The position numbers and the translations under genes were made by a program. Shown here piece by piece: positions 1 to 12,809 of a DNA stretch of 64,000 bases. The DNA lies in the NCBI RefSeq assembly GCF_037975245.1, contig NC_092577.1, positions 9,829,013 to 9,893,012 of the forward strand, read 5' to 3'. Under the pieces are notes generated by a model, which saw only the letters and a program-made list of their open reading frames with translations, was not told where the DNA came from and did no database searches. The stretch comes from Apostichopus japonicus (Eukaryota > Echinodermata > Holothuroidea > Aspidochirotida > Stichopodidae). The number at the start of each line of letters is the position of its first letter. Positions within the stretch are counted from its first letter, which is position 1.

Positions 1-616
1 TTTGTGGTACACAGGCAGAAGCGGACTCTGAGGTACTGTATGTACAGTTGCATGCGAGAAAAAGAGTATTACAAACTTGGCATTACAAAATTAAAAACCT
101 GGCCAAGACTAGGGCTTAGCCTTACACTGTAATAGTTGCATTCATGTGCATGGTGAAGGATATGAATGTACTACTGTATACTGTACAAAATAAGCCACCT
201 CCCAGAGAAAAACATCCCAAATATCAAAAACAAAATATCAGCATATTTCAAAACGATATGACACCCAAAAGCTTTAGAAGCTGACATGAAAAATCAAGTT
301 CCACTCCGTTGGTTCATTTTGAAGGTCTGAAATTTAAAACGTGAATTACGGCAGAATTTTAATTCAAATATATCTATCTACTTTAGATGTCATAGTCTGC
401 TTAGAAAAGAAAAAGAGACAAAATTTTGAGTGCTTGTTATATAGTGTTTTCTGTAATTATTGAGGTTTCCCCTTAAGGGAAAAAAAAACAATAAATCTTT
501 GGAATGCCCCTCTAAGGCTATATATTTGACGATAGTTTCTGCTCCTCGGGGTTATAGCCTTAGCCTGCTCATTAAAGTTAATTTATTGCTTTTAATAAAT
601 TGTAATGTGGTTTAGC

Positions 617-813
617 CAGCTACCATGACAGCTACCGTGAAGTTACGGTACTGACAGCTACCATGAAGTTACGGTATTGACAGCTACCGTGAGTAACGGC
701 ATTGACAGCTATCGTGAGGTTACGGTATAGACAGCTACCATGAAGTCACGGTACGGACAGCTACTTTGAAGTTAGGTATTGACAGCTACGGTGAAGTTAC
801 GGTACCTGTAGAC
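617..813. repeat. Short minisatellite, unit about 26 bp, about 7 copies
   Basis: Seven imperfect copies of a unit with the core GACAGCTACCGTGAAGTTAC run head to tail. Each unit contains a short inverted repeat (TACCGTGAA against TTACGGTA), so a unit could fold on itself. No coding content. Confidence 0.85.
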
Positions 814-3007
814 CTTGTTTAACTTTGTAACCAATTTTGTTCCCTGTTCAATACAATATTTATATTGTTCGGTACTTAATACTTTCAATCAAATCATGTA
901 CAAGACTGAATCAATCAGAATAATACTTTCGAAAAGGCAATGAAATCATCAGCTAGAGCAAACTGGTTTCAAACTAACCTACAGCTGGAACACAAGTCCT
1001 GTTTCCTACCAACTTGGACATTTTAATCCATCTAACTTGGACATTTTAATCCATATGGCCTCAAGTTGTAATAGTGACGTCCCTATTAACCATTTTTGGT
1101 TATACAGTAAGTAAAATTTACCTATAAGTATATATTCCACTCCTCCCGTAAATTTGTAGAAGGTAAGTGCTTAGAAAATTATTATTTTTTATTTACTTTT
1201 TTATTTCTAATGTAGTAGTTTCTAAACAACTCTGTTATATATCAAAGCTACAAACAACAATGACACATATACACACACACAATTTACACAAACAAAGAAA
1301 TTTCCCTAAATATAGGTAGACCCAGGTACTCGCAAAACCAAATTGTGTGTCAATTGTATCAGGTCATTTTCTGACAATATTTCACAAAAGAAACCGCAAC
1401 ACAGACACTCCAAAGAAAAAAATCTAGTGACTTGATCTGTGAAATTGTGTAATTGTGAAATTGTGGAATGTAAAAAAAAAAAAAAAAATCTGTTTTATAA
1501 AAAGATCTAGAGTCTACCATACAAGTCCCACTGGAGGTCAGATGAAATCGTGCCAAATTCAACCACCCATACATACTTTATTTTATACTCACAAATGAAA
1601 CAATATACTTTATACATTGAATAAGGAAGATGTACTTCAAGTTTGGCTTCCAGGGCAATATTTTCTTTCATTTTTTTTTTTTAATTCAAATACTTATATT
1701 GATTTCCGAATTCAGAAAGCAGGCTACCATCAGCTGGTAAAGTCATTTTAAAACCAACCGTCTCTATGAGAGGAATAAACCATTTGACCAGGCTACAGTT
1801 ATAGCCATTGAGGCAATGTCGTAAACCATGACTACAGTATTACTGCAGACCTAACAGAACAGTACATCCAAACCAAATACTACTGTGAATCATGAGTCCA
1901 TGGCCTTGGATAAAATACTGACTTTCGTTCTCAGCAAATTTGCAGTTCAGTCAAGCTAAGTTTATTCAAATTATGTAAAATTTTAAAATTTCATAACGAA
2001 ATGTCACCGAAACATTCAGATATATATATAATATGTTGTACAATACATATGTTTTTTCACTGGTCTTCCAATGCTTTTCATGTAGTACTGACTACTGTAT
2101 CAAGAATTTGAATACTGTACATCAAGTGAAAGATATTGTATCAACTTAGTACAGTATGAGTGTATAAGATAATTTTTGTTTTTAAAAGTACTAATCGACA
2201 TCCAACACATTTTAACCAGCTGCCTAAAGGAGGGACACACACTGCCAGCAAAATGCAAGGGGACGGTGTTTATCTTCGTGGGTGGAATATCTTCCTGTCC
2301 ATCCTGTGTTTTTTTACCTCGGAGACTATCTAGAAACAAATTCTGCAAATTTTTTGTTTCTCTAGCGGCCATGCCACCTTAAGGAAGAAGAACTTGTTGG
2401 TTCCTTTACTTAAGATTGCTATATGAATTTTCTAGTCATAACATGTCTTAGCAACAGCACCAAGTGGTTGTTTACTTCAAGATTTTTCAAAAATTGTAAC
2501 TTGTTTTCTCTAGACCTGCTATTTTCAGTCAAACTCAGACTAACTGTATACTTCTGTAAAGTATTTTTTGATACATTTTTTATCAAGACTACAGACTAGT
2601 ACCTTTTATATTTAGTCTCACCGGCAACAAGCAGAGGAGCAGTTGGTCTACAGTACAAAAAGACAACTTTGCTTTGTTGTAACTCTCTCTTAAATTCCAA
2701 AAGCTGGCCAGTGAGCCGAATCCAGCCCACAAAAGGACTTAAATCTGGGCCTGCAAGATAAAGCTTGGACCGCTTCAATACCTGAGCCTTTAATTAGAAT
2801 GATTCTACAAGCCTGATATACTGCATGATTTATAAAGCTGAGATTTAGTTCAGATATAGAGTTAGAGGGCTTGATGTTGCGATTGCTAGCATGATCTCCT
2901 CCAGAGGCTACTGAACATGAAAACAAAACTTAGAACACATGAAGAGACACAGATGGACAGATAGTTTAACTGGACAAACTGTCAGTCTGTCTGTCCATTT
3001 GTGTATC

Positions 3008-3394
3008 TTAAAGAGTGTGAAGACTCGCGCAAAAAGAAACGTCTAATCCCGGTAATCTGACCTAGTTTCGAATGTGGTGTAACAGAAGTGCTAGACACCA
3101 CCATCGATCCCAGAAAATACGCACACAGCTTGCTACCTTCGGTAATTAGACACTAGTGTACAGTCAGTACATACTGTACTGTACAGCTGCGGTCAATACC
3201 CACAGCACAGTGTACAAACGATACAGCGACGGACATCTCAGGTCCAGCTAAAGATAACTAGGTATCACATTTGCATATTTTAGCATTTTGTTGCATTTTG
3301 TAGCGACAAGCATAAAACTTCACTTGCAAGCAACGGAAAGTAAACTAGTTAGAGCGCGGCACACGGTTTGGGGCGAGTCTTTAATGCCTTTATT
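3008..3394. mobile_element. TTAA-flanked MITE, copy 1
   Basis: About 387 bp, clearly homologous (in opposite orientation) to 31126-31490 and to 36815-37094. The ends carry an inverted repeat of the form TTAAAGnnTnTGAAGACTCG. The left end keeps TTAA at 3008-3011, while the right end has decayed to TTAT. It is non-coding, so it is a non-autonomous element. TTAA at the ends suggests a piggyBac-like or Kolobok-like target preference (inference). Confidence 0.75.
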
Positions 3395-3887
3395 GTGTGT
3401 TGCAATAGATAAGCAGCTTGATAATTTAGCTTTTCTCTCTCTCTCTATCCAGCTAGAACATTAAAACCAGTCAGATGATGATGCAAATTTATGAAATCAA
3501 GGATATATCTCAAGGATAACATTCCATGGATGAAGGGAGGTCATTTTCCTAGGTAATTTGCAGGACTCCTCGTTCGAACGAGTCAAGCATATATACTCTA
3601 CTGCGAAACACAAATTGAACAGAGGCAGGCCATTCTCTAAGAGCTGTTAATTCCTAGGTTTGATGTCTGTTTGCATCCTCAGTTGGATTTTAGTCCCCAA
3701 TGTTGGGGAAGTTTTTGTGGCTTCGAGTGTTTTGTACCAGTTACATCTACTAATATATTTCCATCATCCTGGTGAAATCCAATCAAATCACATATGTAGT
3801 TAACGGACAGCTAAGTAACCCACAGAGGATCACCATTCTTACCTTTATCCAGCACTGAATGAACATTTGTGATCATCTGCGACATCA

Positions 3888-3980
3888 GAGGTTTCCCTAC
3901 ATACCAACATATATGCATTAGACGTTTCCCTACATTAGACGTTTCCCTACATACCAACATATATATGCATTAGACGTTTT
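3888..3980. repeat. Short local duplication
   Basis: The block GACGTTTCCCTACATACCAA plus ATATGCATTA is present twice, with an extra truncated copy between, a typical slippage or micro-duplication product. No gene evidence. Confidence 0.7.
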
Positions 3981-5417
3981 CTTCACACCCTTTAAACGGA
4001 GCTACTGAATGTGTGGACATGGACGGTCTTCTGGAAACATGCTGACTGACTGATGCAGGCTACAGATGCAGGCTACAGATGTCTTCCAAATATCTATCTG
4101 TTATGGCCACAATGCGCCTTATAGTTCAGTACCAAAGAACAATCACGAGGCAATTGGCTGCACCACCAATATACAACGTAACAGAAACTGCTTTGAAAGA
4201 GAACCTTAATTGTTTCTCTGAGTGGTACTTATCTAGCCAATGGCATGACAATTGAAAATGATGGAGAAGCCTCACTTTGTCGGAAATTGTCGCTAAAACT
4301 AGCGATTTATGGAAAATTCAAATTGGATTTTTTTTTTTTTAGAGAATTTAACGTTCTTTCCAGGCAAGGAAATTATGTCAACTGGAGTATTGTACTGAAC
4401 TATGAAATTTGGAATAATAATGGAGTCAGGCTAAATCATGTAAGCTTACTGTCATAAGCAAAGCAGCTAAAATAAGGCACCAGGATGAGCCTGAGGACTT
4501 GAGAAGAGTCCAACCTCCCTACCTAGGAGTACGGATAAGGGGCCTACACCAGCCTAGGGAAGCTCATTTCTCTAATTATTATTGAAACATACTCTAAAAT
4601 TTATAAATGCATTACATCAGAGGTTAAACCAAACACATGCTTTTCTTTTATATATAATAATTTAGTCTTCAAAAATTAAATTTGGTTAAAGGCAGTACTC
4701 TTAACAACCCTATTGGTCTTGAAAAGCAAGAGCACTCCCAGATAAGGCAACCCTACCCTCCCACCCACCTACAACTCCGAAAAGAAACCACATCTCGGAC
4801 AAAAGTTTATAAAACATGGAACTTGCTAACATACCATTAGCCATTGCCAGAAGTTAAAACTAACTTAGATAGGCTAGGCCTAGGCGCCTCAACTTACACC
4901 TACTGTATACACTGTAAGCCCAAATGAACAACTATACAGCTGCAGATAAGCGATTTCAAAACCCCTCTAAAAATAATGGTAGTTACCAAGGTCTTTCAAT
5001 GGCTTTATTTCTAAACCTGCGGTAGATTTAGCCAAATGAGGTAATTTCTTTTTTAGCAAGATTACACCGATACGTAACGGTGAGCGATGCATGAAAAATG
5101 GAAAAATGCTTTGCGCTGTTTCTTATCATTGTACTGCCAGTTAAAAACGTTACCCGATAATGAGAAACATACCTCGCATTATTGTGCAAAAACGAAACGC
5201 TAAGAAGTAATCAAGGGATCGAAGCGCTGTAATGGTGAATAGCTAATGAGGAAACCCCACAAGGGAATCCCGAAGACAGTACAGGATTCCTTAGGATTCC
5301 CTGTAAACAAGTAACATTTCTCTCTATAATCTCATTAATTCAACTCTTAAACATTCTCGGCATTCCTAGGCCCAGAAGTGCTTTAAAAATTAGAATGATT
5401 CCTAATGTTGTACTTAC

Positions 5418-5457
5418 GTTTCAATGGCTTTGGATTCGACTGTTTTTGACGTGGCAT
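5418..5457 (-). CDS. First coding exon of a FOG/ZFPM-like zinc-finger cofactor gene (partial)
   Basis: Reading the minus strand, an ATG at 5457-5455 in a fair Kozak context (G at -3) opens MPRQKQSNPKPLK, followed after one further base by a strong donor gtaagt (5417-5412). The peptide matches the N-terminal motif of FOG/ZFPM proteins (MSRRKQSNPRQIK in vertebrate FOG1), shared more loosely by SALL, BCL11 and ZNF423/521 repressors, which docks NuRD through RBBP4/7. The exon is 40 nt and ends in phase 1, in keeping with a short first coding exon in FOG genes (from memory). The usual Arg at position 4 is Gln here (CAA). No zinc-finger exon is visible, so the rest should lie to the left, outside the window. 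Other members of the same N-terminal motif class are possible, as is chance for so short a peptide. Confidence 0.45.
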
Positions 5458-5796
5458 GGCTGACTCGAAACCACTGAAAAGCCCTCCGAGCGGAGCAGGG
5501 AAATCCCACCGTGTTCCTTAAATTTCGACTGCAACAAATATTGACAGTCATCAAAAATGCAAGATTCAACTATGGAAACTCCATCTTCAAACCATTTTCG
5601 ACCTAAAATCAGTTCAAAACAATAGGAACTTAGGAAATTCCTTGGTTCGTCGCGACGTTACAATCCGGCTGTTTCACTGTTTAGTCAGCCTTATGTTGCG
5701 TGTAGCCGGGACAGCAGTAGGCCGTGTTTGTCATAATATCGTGCCACTGTACACTAACTGACGCTGCAATCATTGTGTCCGATCTGTCTGTGACGA

Positions 5797-5804
5797 TGAC
5801 GTCA
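5797..5804. promoter_or_regulatory. Consensus CRE (TGACGTCA) upstream of the FOG-like exon
   Basis: A perfect palindromic cAMP-response element (TGACGTCA) sits about 340 bp upstream of the candidate start codon on the minus strand. CREB/ATF binding is known for this octamer. Function here is inferred from position only. Confidence 0.4.
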
Positions 5805-6727
5805 TCGAAGTGCTGAATAAACATATGTGTACTTTTTGACGGAAGTGGGGTTGCCATGACAAATTCTTTTCATTAACGATTTACACATATTGGGGGTTTC
5901 TCCCAAGTACAGGAATACAATAGCTAAAGAGATGATACATCCAGGCTTGTAAAATAACCGTTAGGAAGCCTTCTCGCCATTTATTTATCATATAGTTAGG
6001 GCTACAATTAGGTAGACATTAACTATATCGGTGCTAATTAATTTCCATTGCAGGCAAAGCAAGGTAGTGACAAGGAACGATTAAGGTCATTAAAGGTCAA
6101 GTCAGGGGAACAGAAAACGTAAACGGAAATCCCTTTTCTCTATTCCGAGAAAATATAGCCGATAAAGACCACGAAGGCCACGAAGGGCAGCTCACGCAGG
6201 AGAGTAAGAGCTAAAATCGGGCAAATTAAAATAAGGATACGTGACTGAAACTAAAAATTGCCCTTAAATTCTGTCTAATTTTACTCATCTTCTATCGTTC
6301 ATTGGTAATTTAACTGTTTGCCCATCTGTCCTTTCAAATGTGTTCTTAGTCTGTTTTCGTTTCTCTAAAGAAAGATCATTCTAGGATCGAAACGTCAGGC
6401 CCTCTAATTGTTGTACGGAATCTGTTTTAATGGTCCCTGGGGTTAATGTCTCCCCCCCCCCGCCCCCGACTGGTCTACCGGTTGCGCCCTTATTCTACCT
6501 TCCGTCTCGGTTGGGATTTTAGTTACATATTTTGTTTCGCTAAAGGGGGCTTACCGTATGCAAACTAGTGCTATAATTGGCATCATGTTACTACATTTGT
6601 TCAGTACAACTTTGAATATTGTCGATGCATACGATATTACGTGCGTGCACTTTATTTAGCCATTCCCGTTTCGTACCCGTAAATTTTCGTGCACGGGGTG
6701 TTTCTGCCCCCCCCCCCCCCTCCCACC

Positions 6728-7314
6728 TAGGCTTACCAGACGTCCGGTTTTACCCGGACATGTCCGGTTTTTCGTGACTTACGCGGGCGTCCGGGTGGAT
6801 TTTCCAATTTGGCAATATTATCCGGATTTCATGAATTTCTTACAGGAATTGACAGGTTTCCCTAATTTAGCCTCACGAGTCACGAGCAAATGATTTCCAA
6901 CTAAATTTATACGCAATAAACGCGTACTCGCGTCGTCTGCTACCTACCATATACGGACAGCAGTAGAGACACACACCACTTTCCTGCACGCAGGCGGGCT
7001 CTCACAAAGTATAGTAGATCGCAGTCAATAGCGTGAACACACCGTAATTATGAGTATTGCCCTATCTAACGTAATGTCAGTTTTAGGCAGAGTATCACGC
7101 GCGCCAATCCAAAGTATGAAGTGTTGTGAATCTGTGATTGAACATCGGCGGCTGAGATGAACGTACACGTACGTCCGGGTACGGTGCAGTTTCTCTGTTC
7201 TTTAATTCAAGTTCTTCTAGCTCCTTTGAAAAACGAAACCCCTCCCCATGACGCGGATCAGTGTAGGACTCGGATCAGTGTCCTGCTTTTTCAAAAACAA
7301 ATATGGTAACCCTA
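6728..7314. mobile_element. Non-autonomous hAT-type element with 8-bp target duplication
   Basis: The 587-bp element starts TAGGCTTACCA and ends TGGTAACCCTA, an inverted repeat with one mismatch. It is flanked on both sides by the perfect 8-bp direct repeat CTCCCACC (6720-6727 and 7315-7322). An 8-bp target-site duplication is the hallmark of hAT transposons. Just inside the left end lies a GACGTCCGGTTTTACCCGG block rich in internal inverted repeats. There is no transposase ORF, so it is a MITE-like derivative. Confidence 0.8.
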
Positions 7315-9721
7315 CTCCCACCCACACCTCGGGCTACTGCACTCAGTAAGAGTGGCCATGGAAATATGGGATTAACAAGAATGTATCCTCAATTTCTCAA
7401 TACCGGTATTATATTTAAGGTAAGGTGAAGACTTCGAAATTGTGGCCAAAGTGACATCATACATGACACAAGGGCCCAACTAGAGACTCGACGCACATGC
7501 TACGTGACGGTTTACTATCACCATGCTTACTTTAATTCGGCTGCATCGACGTAACCCAAAGGATTTAATTTATAGACAATTGGACTTCTGAATGAAAGAA
7601 AACGCTTTCAGGATGCCAAAGTAAAAATGTTTGTTGCAATTTGAACATGATTGACCAATCGACTTTCCAGCACTTTAGCCATTCGGGGGACTGAGGGGAG
7701 GGGCACGGGTGACCTGTAAGTCTTACCGTACCTCCGTTGCGGCAGCGTTAGTCCTTGTGATATAGTAGCATGGTTACAACAACATGAGAACGAGTACAAG
7801 TAGAACTCTCCCATGCACTGAGGTATGCCTACTAAATATAAAATGCTCTGACCGCTAGAAAGACTAAGCAATAGGTTTATATAATCTTACAGTGGGCTAT
7901 ACTAAAATGATTTAGTACAAGTAAAAGCTCATGCAGGTGTGTGTTGAGTACAGGTATAAACAGACTTGCAGTACTCGAGTCAGTACTCAAGTACGGCACT
8001 TGTTTTTTCTACACTCTTACTTGCACTAATGGGTGAGTACTCGCTTTCTAAAGTACTGCGGTACTCGCAAAACTAGAAAATTATGTCCCGTCCTACACGG
8101 CCGGGTGCTTGTACCAAAGGGTTTGTACTCGTACATCGGGATCTCAGGTCCTCGGGTCCTCGGGTTGGGAGGTTGGAATGATCGTACTCGAGACATTGTA
8201 CCCGCACTGCAAGTTGTTGCAACTGTAAATGTCGCTATTGTATAGTATCCTAATATTAAGTAGCCGCAGTCTACAAACAATATACATGTGAAGGCTTATG
8301 CAGTAGGCTAGGCAACGTTCAGTGCATATTAACTACTCATTTGCTATATCAACAACTTAACATTCCTAGGCACTTGATCACAGATTTTGTGATTAGCAAC
8401 ATATCCACTATAAGTGCTTCTTCGTGCACGAGTCACACAATAACAACAGCCGCAGTACCACAATTGGCGACGACGGGAGGGGTGGGGTGATTAAGGGAAG
8501 GGGAGGGATCTCCACAGGGAACTACCATCCAAATTATCTATGTCTAGCCGAACCTTCTTTGCGCAATGAGTGTTCAGAGAACCACGTGATCAGGTGTCAT
8601 TTTGTTCCCATTACAATGCTCCCAGGACTCGCACTTCCGACGGACGAGAGGTGTATTACCAATTTCTCAAGTACTGAGAGAGGTGAAAGCCATGGAGAAC
8701 GAAGTTTGATTGCATTTGTTTTGTGTGCTTGCTTGTTTAATTGGTTGCTTGTTTGGTTGCTTGTTTGTTCTAAGAAATATACTTACATGCCTTTTAAACG
8801 GAAATGAAACTCTTTTATAAAGAACGTACAACACTTTAAACAATATATTCCAAGTATGAGTAACAACTTCATTATTAACCCCATAGCCATGCAACACGAA
8901 CAACACTCTTGTTTGGATTTTTCTTCTACGTACGAAAACGTTTGGATATTTGCTAGCAAATATCGAAGACTACTTTCTAGTCAGGGTATCGATTCAACTT
9001 CATATTCGGTGATCCACCCACCAGGCTGCTATGACTGTGTACGTACAAATCGCCCACTCATCATCGTTTGTGAACTGCTAGCAGTGTGATACAGAAAATG
9101 GATGACTGACTGTCTTATCTTTTTTCTATTTTTTTTTCTGCTTGCAGAATCAGTCACCGCCAACAATGTCGCAGTGAAAGAAGTGAATAGAAAAAAAAAT
9201 GCGTGGGTGTCTACCGTTAAACTGTACCGGGCCTGCTAAGCCACTTAACGTGGAATGATTAATTCCGTTCAGAACGGATGCTGAGCGAGGCTTGTCGAGC
9301 TAAAGGTTGAATACAATCGAGTGCTGTGGGGATTGTGTGTATAGGAACTTAACAACAGCTATATAGCGAGGGGAAGGATTCGCATTTATTTGTAATAGAT
9401 AATTTCACCAGGGTTTCATAACCTCGTCTATAACAGTTAACCGGCTCGACAAAGTCGATGGGTTGTTGCAACAAACAAACGTCTGCATGAAGGTAAAAAA
9501 AAGATGGCATTCAACTCTTCCGTATATACTTCACACTGCATGACAGCGGGGAATTTCTTCCCCTTGGCAGTGACAAAATAATCAACTATCTTCAACTTTA
9601 AAAGAAAGCCCGTTCTCGAGGTTTTTTCTATACCAAATCGAATCAAGATAAATAAGTAAATATAAATTCCTCTTTGCCGGGGTTACATATATGAAAAGTG
9701 AACTAACCACTTGGTTTTGGG

Positions 9722-10015
9722 GGAATGCGCGTAGCCAAGAGGGGGGTGAAGGGGCAGCCGCCCCCGCCCCCCCCCTTGAGCATATTTTTTTATATTTTTT
9801 AATGTTTTTATAATATCGCTAGTATTTTCAAAAGAGAAAATGCTAAGATGCAACTTACAAGGTCTGGGAAGTGCCATTTCCAGCGATCTGGGAGGCATTT
9901 TCAGCCAAAATTTCCTTGTACGCTTCGCGCCAACCTATGGTGGCGCTACGCTTAGATAGTTTGCAAAGCCGAATCTACAGTTTCGCCCCTCCAAATTCCT
10001 GGCTACGCGCCTGTT
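9722..10015. mobile_element. Probable MITE with GCGCGTAGCCA inverted ends
   Basis: GCGCGTAGCCA near 9728 is matched in inverted orientation by TGGCTACGCGC near 10001, with G/C-rich flanking bases inside each end. No clear target duplication was found. A non-autonomous inverted-repeat element is the simplest reading. Confidence 0.45.
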
Positions 10016-10734
10016 GGGGGGACTCGATGGTCGATATTTTTGCTGATTTACAATTGATCATTAGTAGTCAGTATAGATTCCGTAAAGTGAACAGCATCCC
10101 CAGTCCTCCTATAGACCGTAAGTCCGATCAAGTTCAAACTTGGAAGGTATAGGTGCCTGACCATGTTAACTTGTGCCTTGCGTGAATGATGACGTCATAG
10201 GTCAGAGTTCAATAAATATATACAAATTTGTCTTTATCCATTTTCTGCTTGATAACATGACAACTTTTAAAAATAGTACTTAGGTGGTTGTTAAAGGTCG
10301 AGGTCAAATGTCAATCGTGGTCAATGGTCAATGTGGCCTAAATTGTTCGAAAAAGTGTGTCGCGCAAGTAAGGCTACACAGTTAGTCCGTTAAAGTTCAA
10401 ACTATAATGGTGTGAACAAATGGCATACGTTTTAGCAAAATTAGGATGAATTGCCTGCATGCAGTCATGAAGGAGATGAGATATGGTTTGTCCTCTTGTT
10501 TACTATGCGATACATGGCATGGAACTCCCACACACACACATATTTGTGTTTCATTCAGACCGAGGACCCCATTGTATTTTCCATTGTTCAAATCCACGTA
10601 CCCTAACTTTAACAATACCCCATACAACAGAATTCTTCCGAGGACGTGGTGATTCTTTAGAAGTTACAACCGAGGACCTGAAATTCTTTTGCTCAGGTCG
10701 GATAGCAAACAAACGCAGACACACAGACACACAC

Positions 10735-11771
10735 ATGAAATAAACAAAGAATCTGTTTGGACCATTTTAACAACTAAGGTTTACCAATAATATAAATTTA
10801 TGTAAACGGCGTAGGCTTATAATTAGGTGTTAATATTTCCCGTTATAAACATTTAACATTTTGTCGTAGGCGCCACATCATGACTTTATGACGTGCAATT
10901 ATACTTAATATATGCCTACATAATCCACCTTCACTAGTTCAATGTTGTTGTTTTTTTTTCCTCTCTGCATTTGTATGACGTATGACAATAATTAATAACA
11001 ATTGAATTGTAATGGATCTACATTATATAAGACACTCACGCCGTGAAGTCAGAATATTTTGTTTGTATGTTTCTGTGTTCCGCCCACAGATTTCCGAAGA
11101 TGGGTTATAGTACATGCATGATCCTGCAGCTAACACTTTTTGAAGGAATTTGAAGGAATATAGCACCAGATTGCATCTAAGAACCCTTAATAATTAACCA
11201 CCCCTCCCATTAGACCCCTCCCTCAGGACGGCATTCACAAATAAACATTGTGCCCCCTAATTATGGTGCCCTCCCTGTACGCCCCCCCTCCAAGTTTGAA
11301 ATGTCTGGCTACTCCACTGCACACACACAGACACACACACATACACACACATATACACACATGAAATAAACAAAGAATCTGTTAGGACCATTTCAGCAAC
11401 TACGGTAACCAATAGTATATTTTTATGTAAACGGCGTAGGCTTATAAATGAGGTGTTAATATTTCCCGTAACAACATTTAACGTTTTATCGTAGGCGCCA
11501 CATCATGACTTTATGACGTGCAATTATACTTAATATATGCCTACATAATCCACCTTCACTAGTTCAATGTTGTTGTTGTTTTTTTCCTCTCTGTATTTGT
11601 ATGACGTATGACAATAATTAATAACAATTGCAATGGATCTACTTTATAAGACAATCACGCCGTGAAGTCAGAATATTTGTCTGTATGTTCTTGTGTTCCG
11701 CCCACAGATTTCCGAAGTTGGGTTAAAAGCACATACATGATCCTGCAGCTATAACACTTATTGAAGGAATT
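10735..11771. repeat. Direct tandem duplication, period about 626 bp
   Basis: The block 10735-11150 (starting ATGAAATAAACAAAGAATCT) recurs at 11361-11771 with a few percent of substitutions and small indels. Both copies begin right after a CA-rich microsatellite, which suggests unequal exchange or replication slippage between the CA tracts. No coding capacity is visible in either copy. Confidence 0.85.
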
Positions 11772-12809
11772 TTGTGGTGAAAATATGGGATACAGTCCTT
11801 CCGGTCAATATCATATTTTTTGGGTCTTTATATCACCCTAAGCCTTGTCCGGTGATGAATGTTATAGTTTCTGTGAAAGAGCCTGGGCTGAGTGCTTGAA
11901 ATGGTGGCCCATCCTGTCAGAAAATTCGAATCTAACACTGACTACACTGTATAGCTTGCTAATGATAGCGTCCCTGCAGCCCCCCCCCCCCCCTTGAAAC
12001 GAAGTGCCGCGATGACGTCACCGTCGCTCATCGTTAGACAGTGCTCAAAATATATTAGATTAAGTTGGCGCGAGGTTCAAAAATGCACTTCTCCTGAATC
12101 ATAGGATGAAAATATCACCGAACTTGGACTGTGGCGATGAAAAAGTTATGGAGTTTTTTTTTTTTTTTCATATAGCCAATAGACTGCCACTTAAAATTAC
12201 TTTAAGGAGTTTGTCCCCAAATTAATATAATCAAATAAAAACCAAAACACTGTTCTGTTAATATAATAAAAATGTAACAAATACGGAAACTACAGCACAG
12301 TACAAACGAAATGCAAACTAAATTGTTGATGATGTATCGGTTATAAATGAATTACAACGGCGGATAAATGATTACTCGGAAGAGGGCGGGGGTTGGGTGG
12401 AGTGGGTGAGGTGAGGTGAGGTGGGGTGGGGTGGGGTAATCAAGAGACAACTATCGCTATGTACTGACAGTACTACCGAAGTAGTCCGAATATTAGAAAA
12501 GTCGGTAAAAAGAATAAGGAATACCCGCGTGTGAACCGTCTAGGAAGAAAATCACTGTGTGTAATGTTTTTAAGCATTAATATGCTTCCGGTTAAGTTTT
12601 AGTGCCAAAATTCAGACAAAGGGCCAGGCCTTGTTTTTCCCCATTCTTTGAATCCATCATACAAATGTTACTATGGTATAACAAATTTATAATATGCCGG
12701 TATATGTCAGGGAGTAATTTTTAAATACAAGCCGCCCAAGATAAAGAGAACCCGTGTGATTATTGTCAATTGTGTTTCACGAGTCCATTGGAAAGGGAAT
12801 AGATAATAC

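Larger units (their letters stand above)
1..5417 (-). other. Presumed first intron of FOG-like gene (left part of window)
   Basis: This stretch lies downstream, on the minus strand, of the donor of the small exon at 5418-5457, so it is most simply that gene's first intron. I see no convincing conserved coding exon in it. It holds a 26-bp tandem repeat (about 617-813), short direct duplications near 1012-1057 and 3888-3980, a MITE (3008-3394) and T-rich or A-rich low-complexity DNA. A possible 30-nt in-phase micro-exon at 4987-5016 is described under findings. The rest of the gene is expected beyond the left edge. Confidence 0.4.

Noticed and set aside
2596-2926. Minus-strand frames near 2.6-2.9 kb as an exon of the FOG-like gene
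   Set aside because: The sequence resembles dispersed-repeat DNA (GGGCTGGATTCGGCTCACTG) more than coding sequence, and contains no zinc-finger motif.
8424-8807. 127-codon plus-strand open frame
   Set aside because: Low-complexity start, overlaps an opposite-strand open frame, no conserved motif or splice context recognised.
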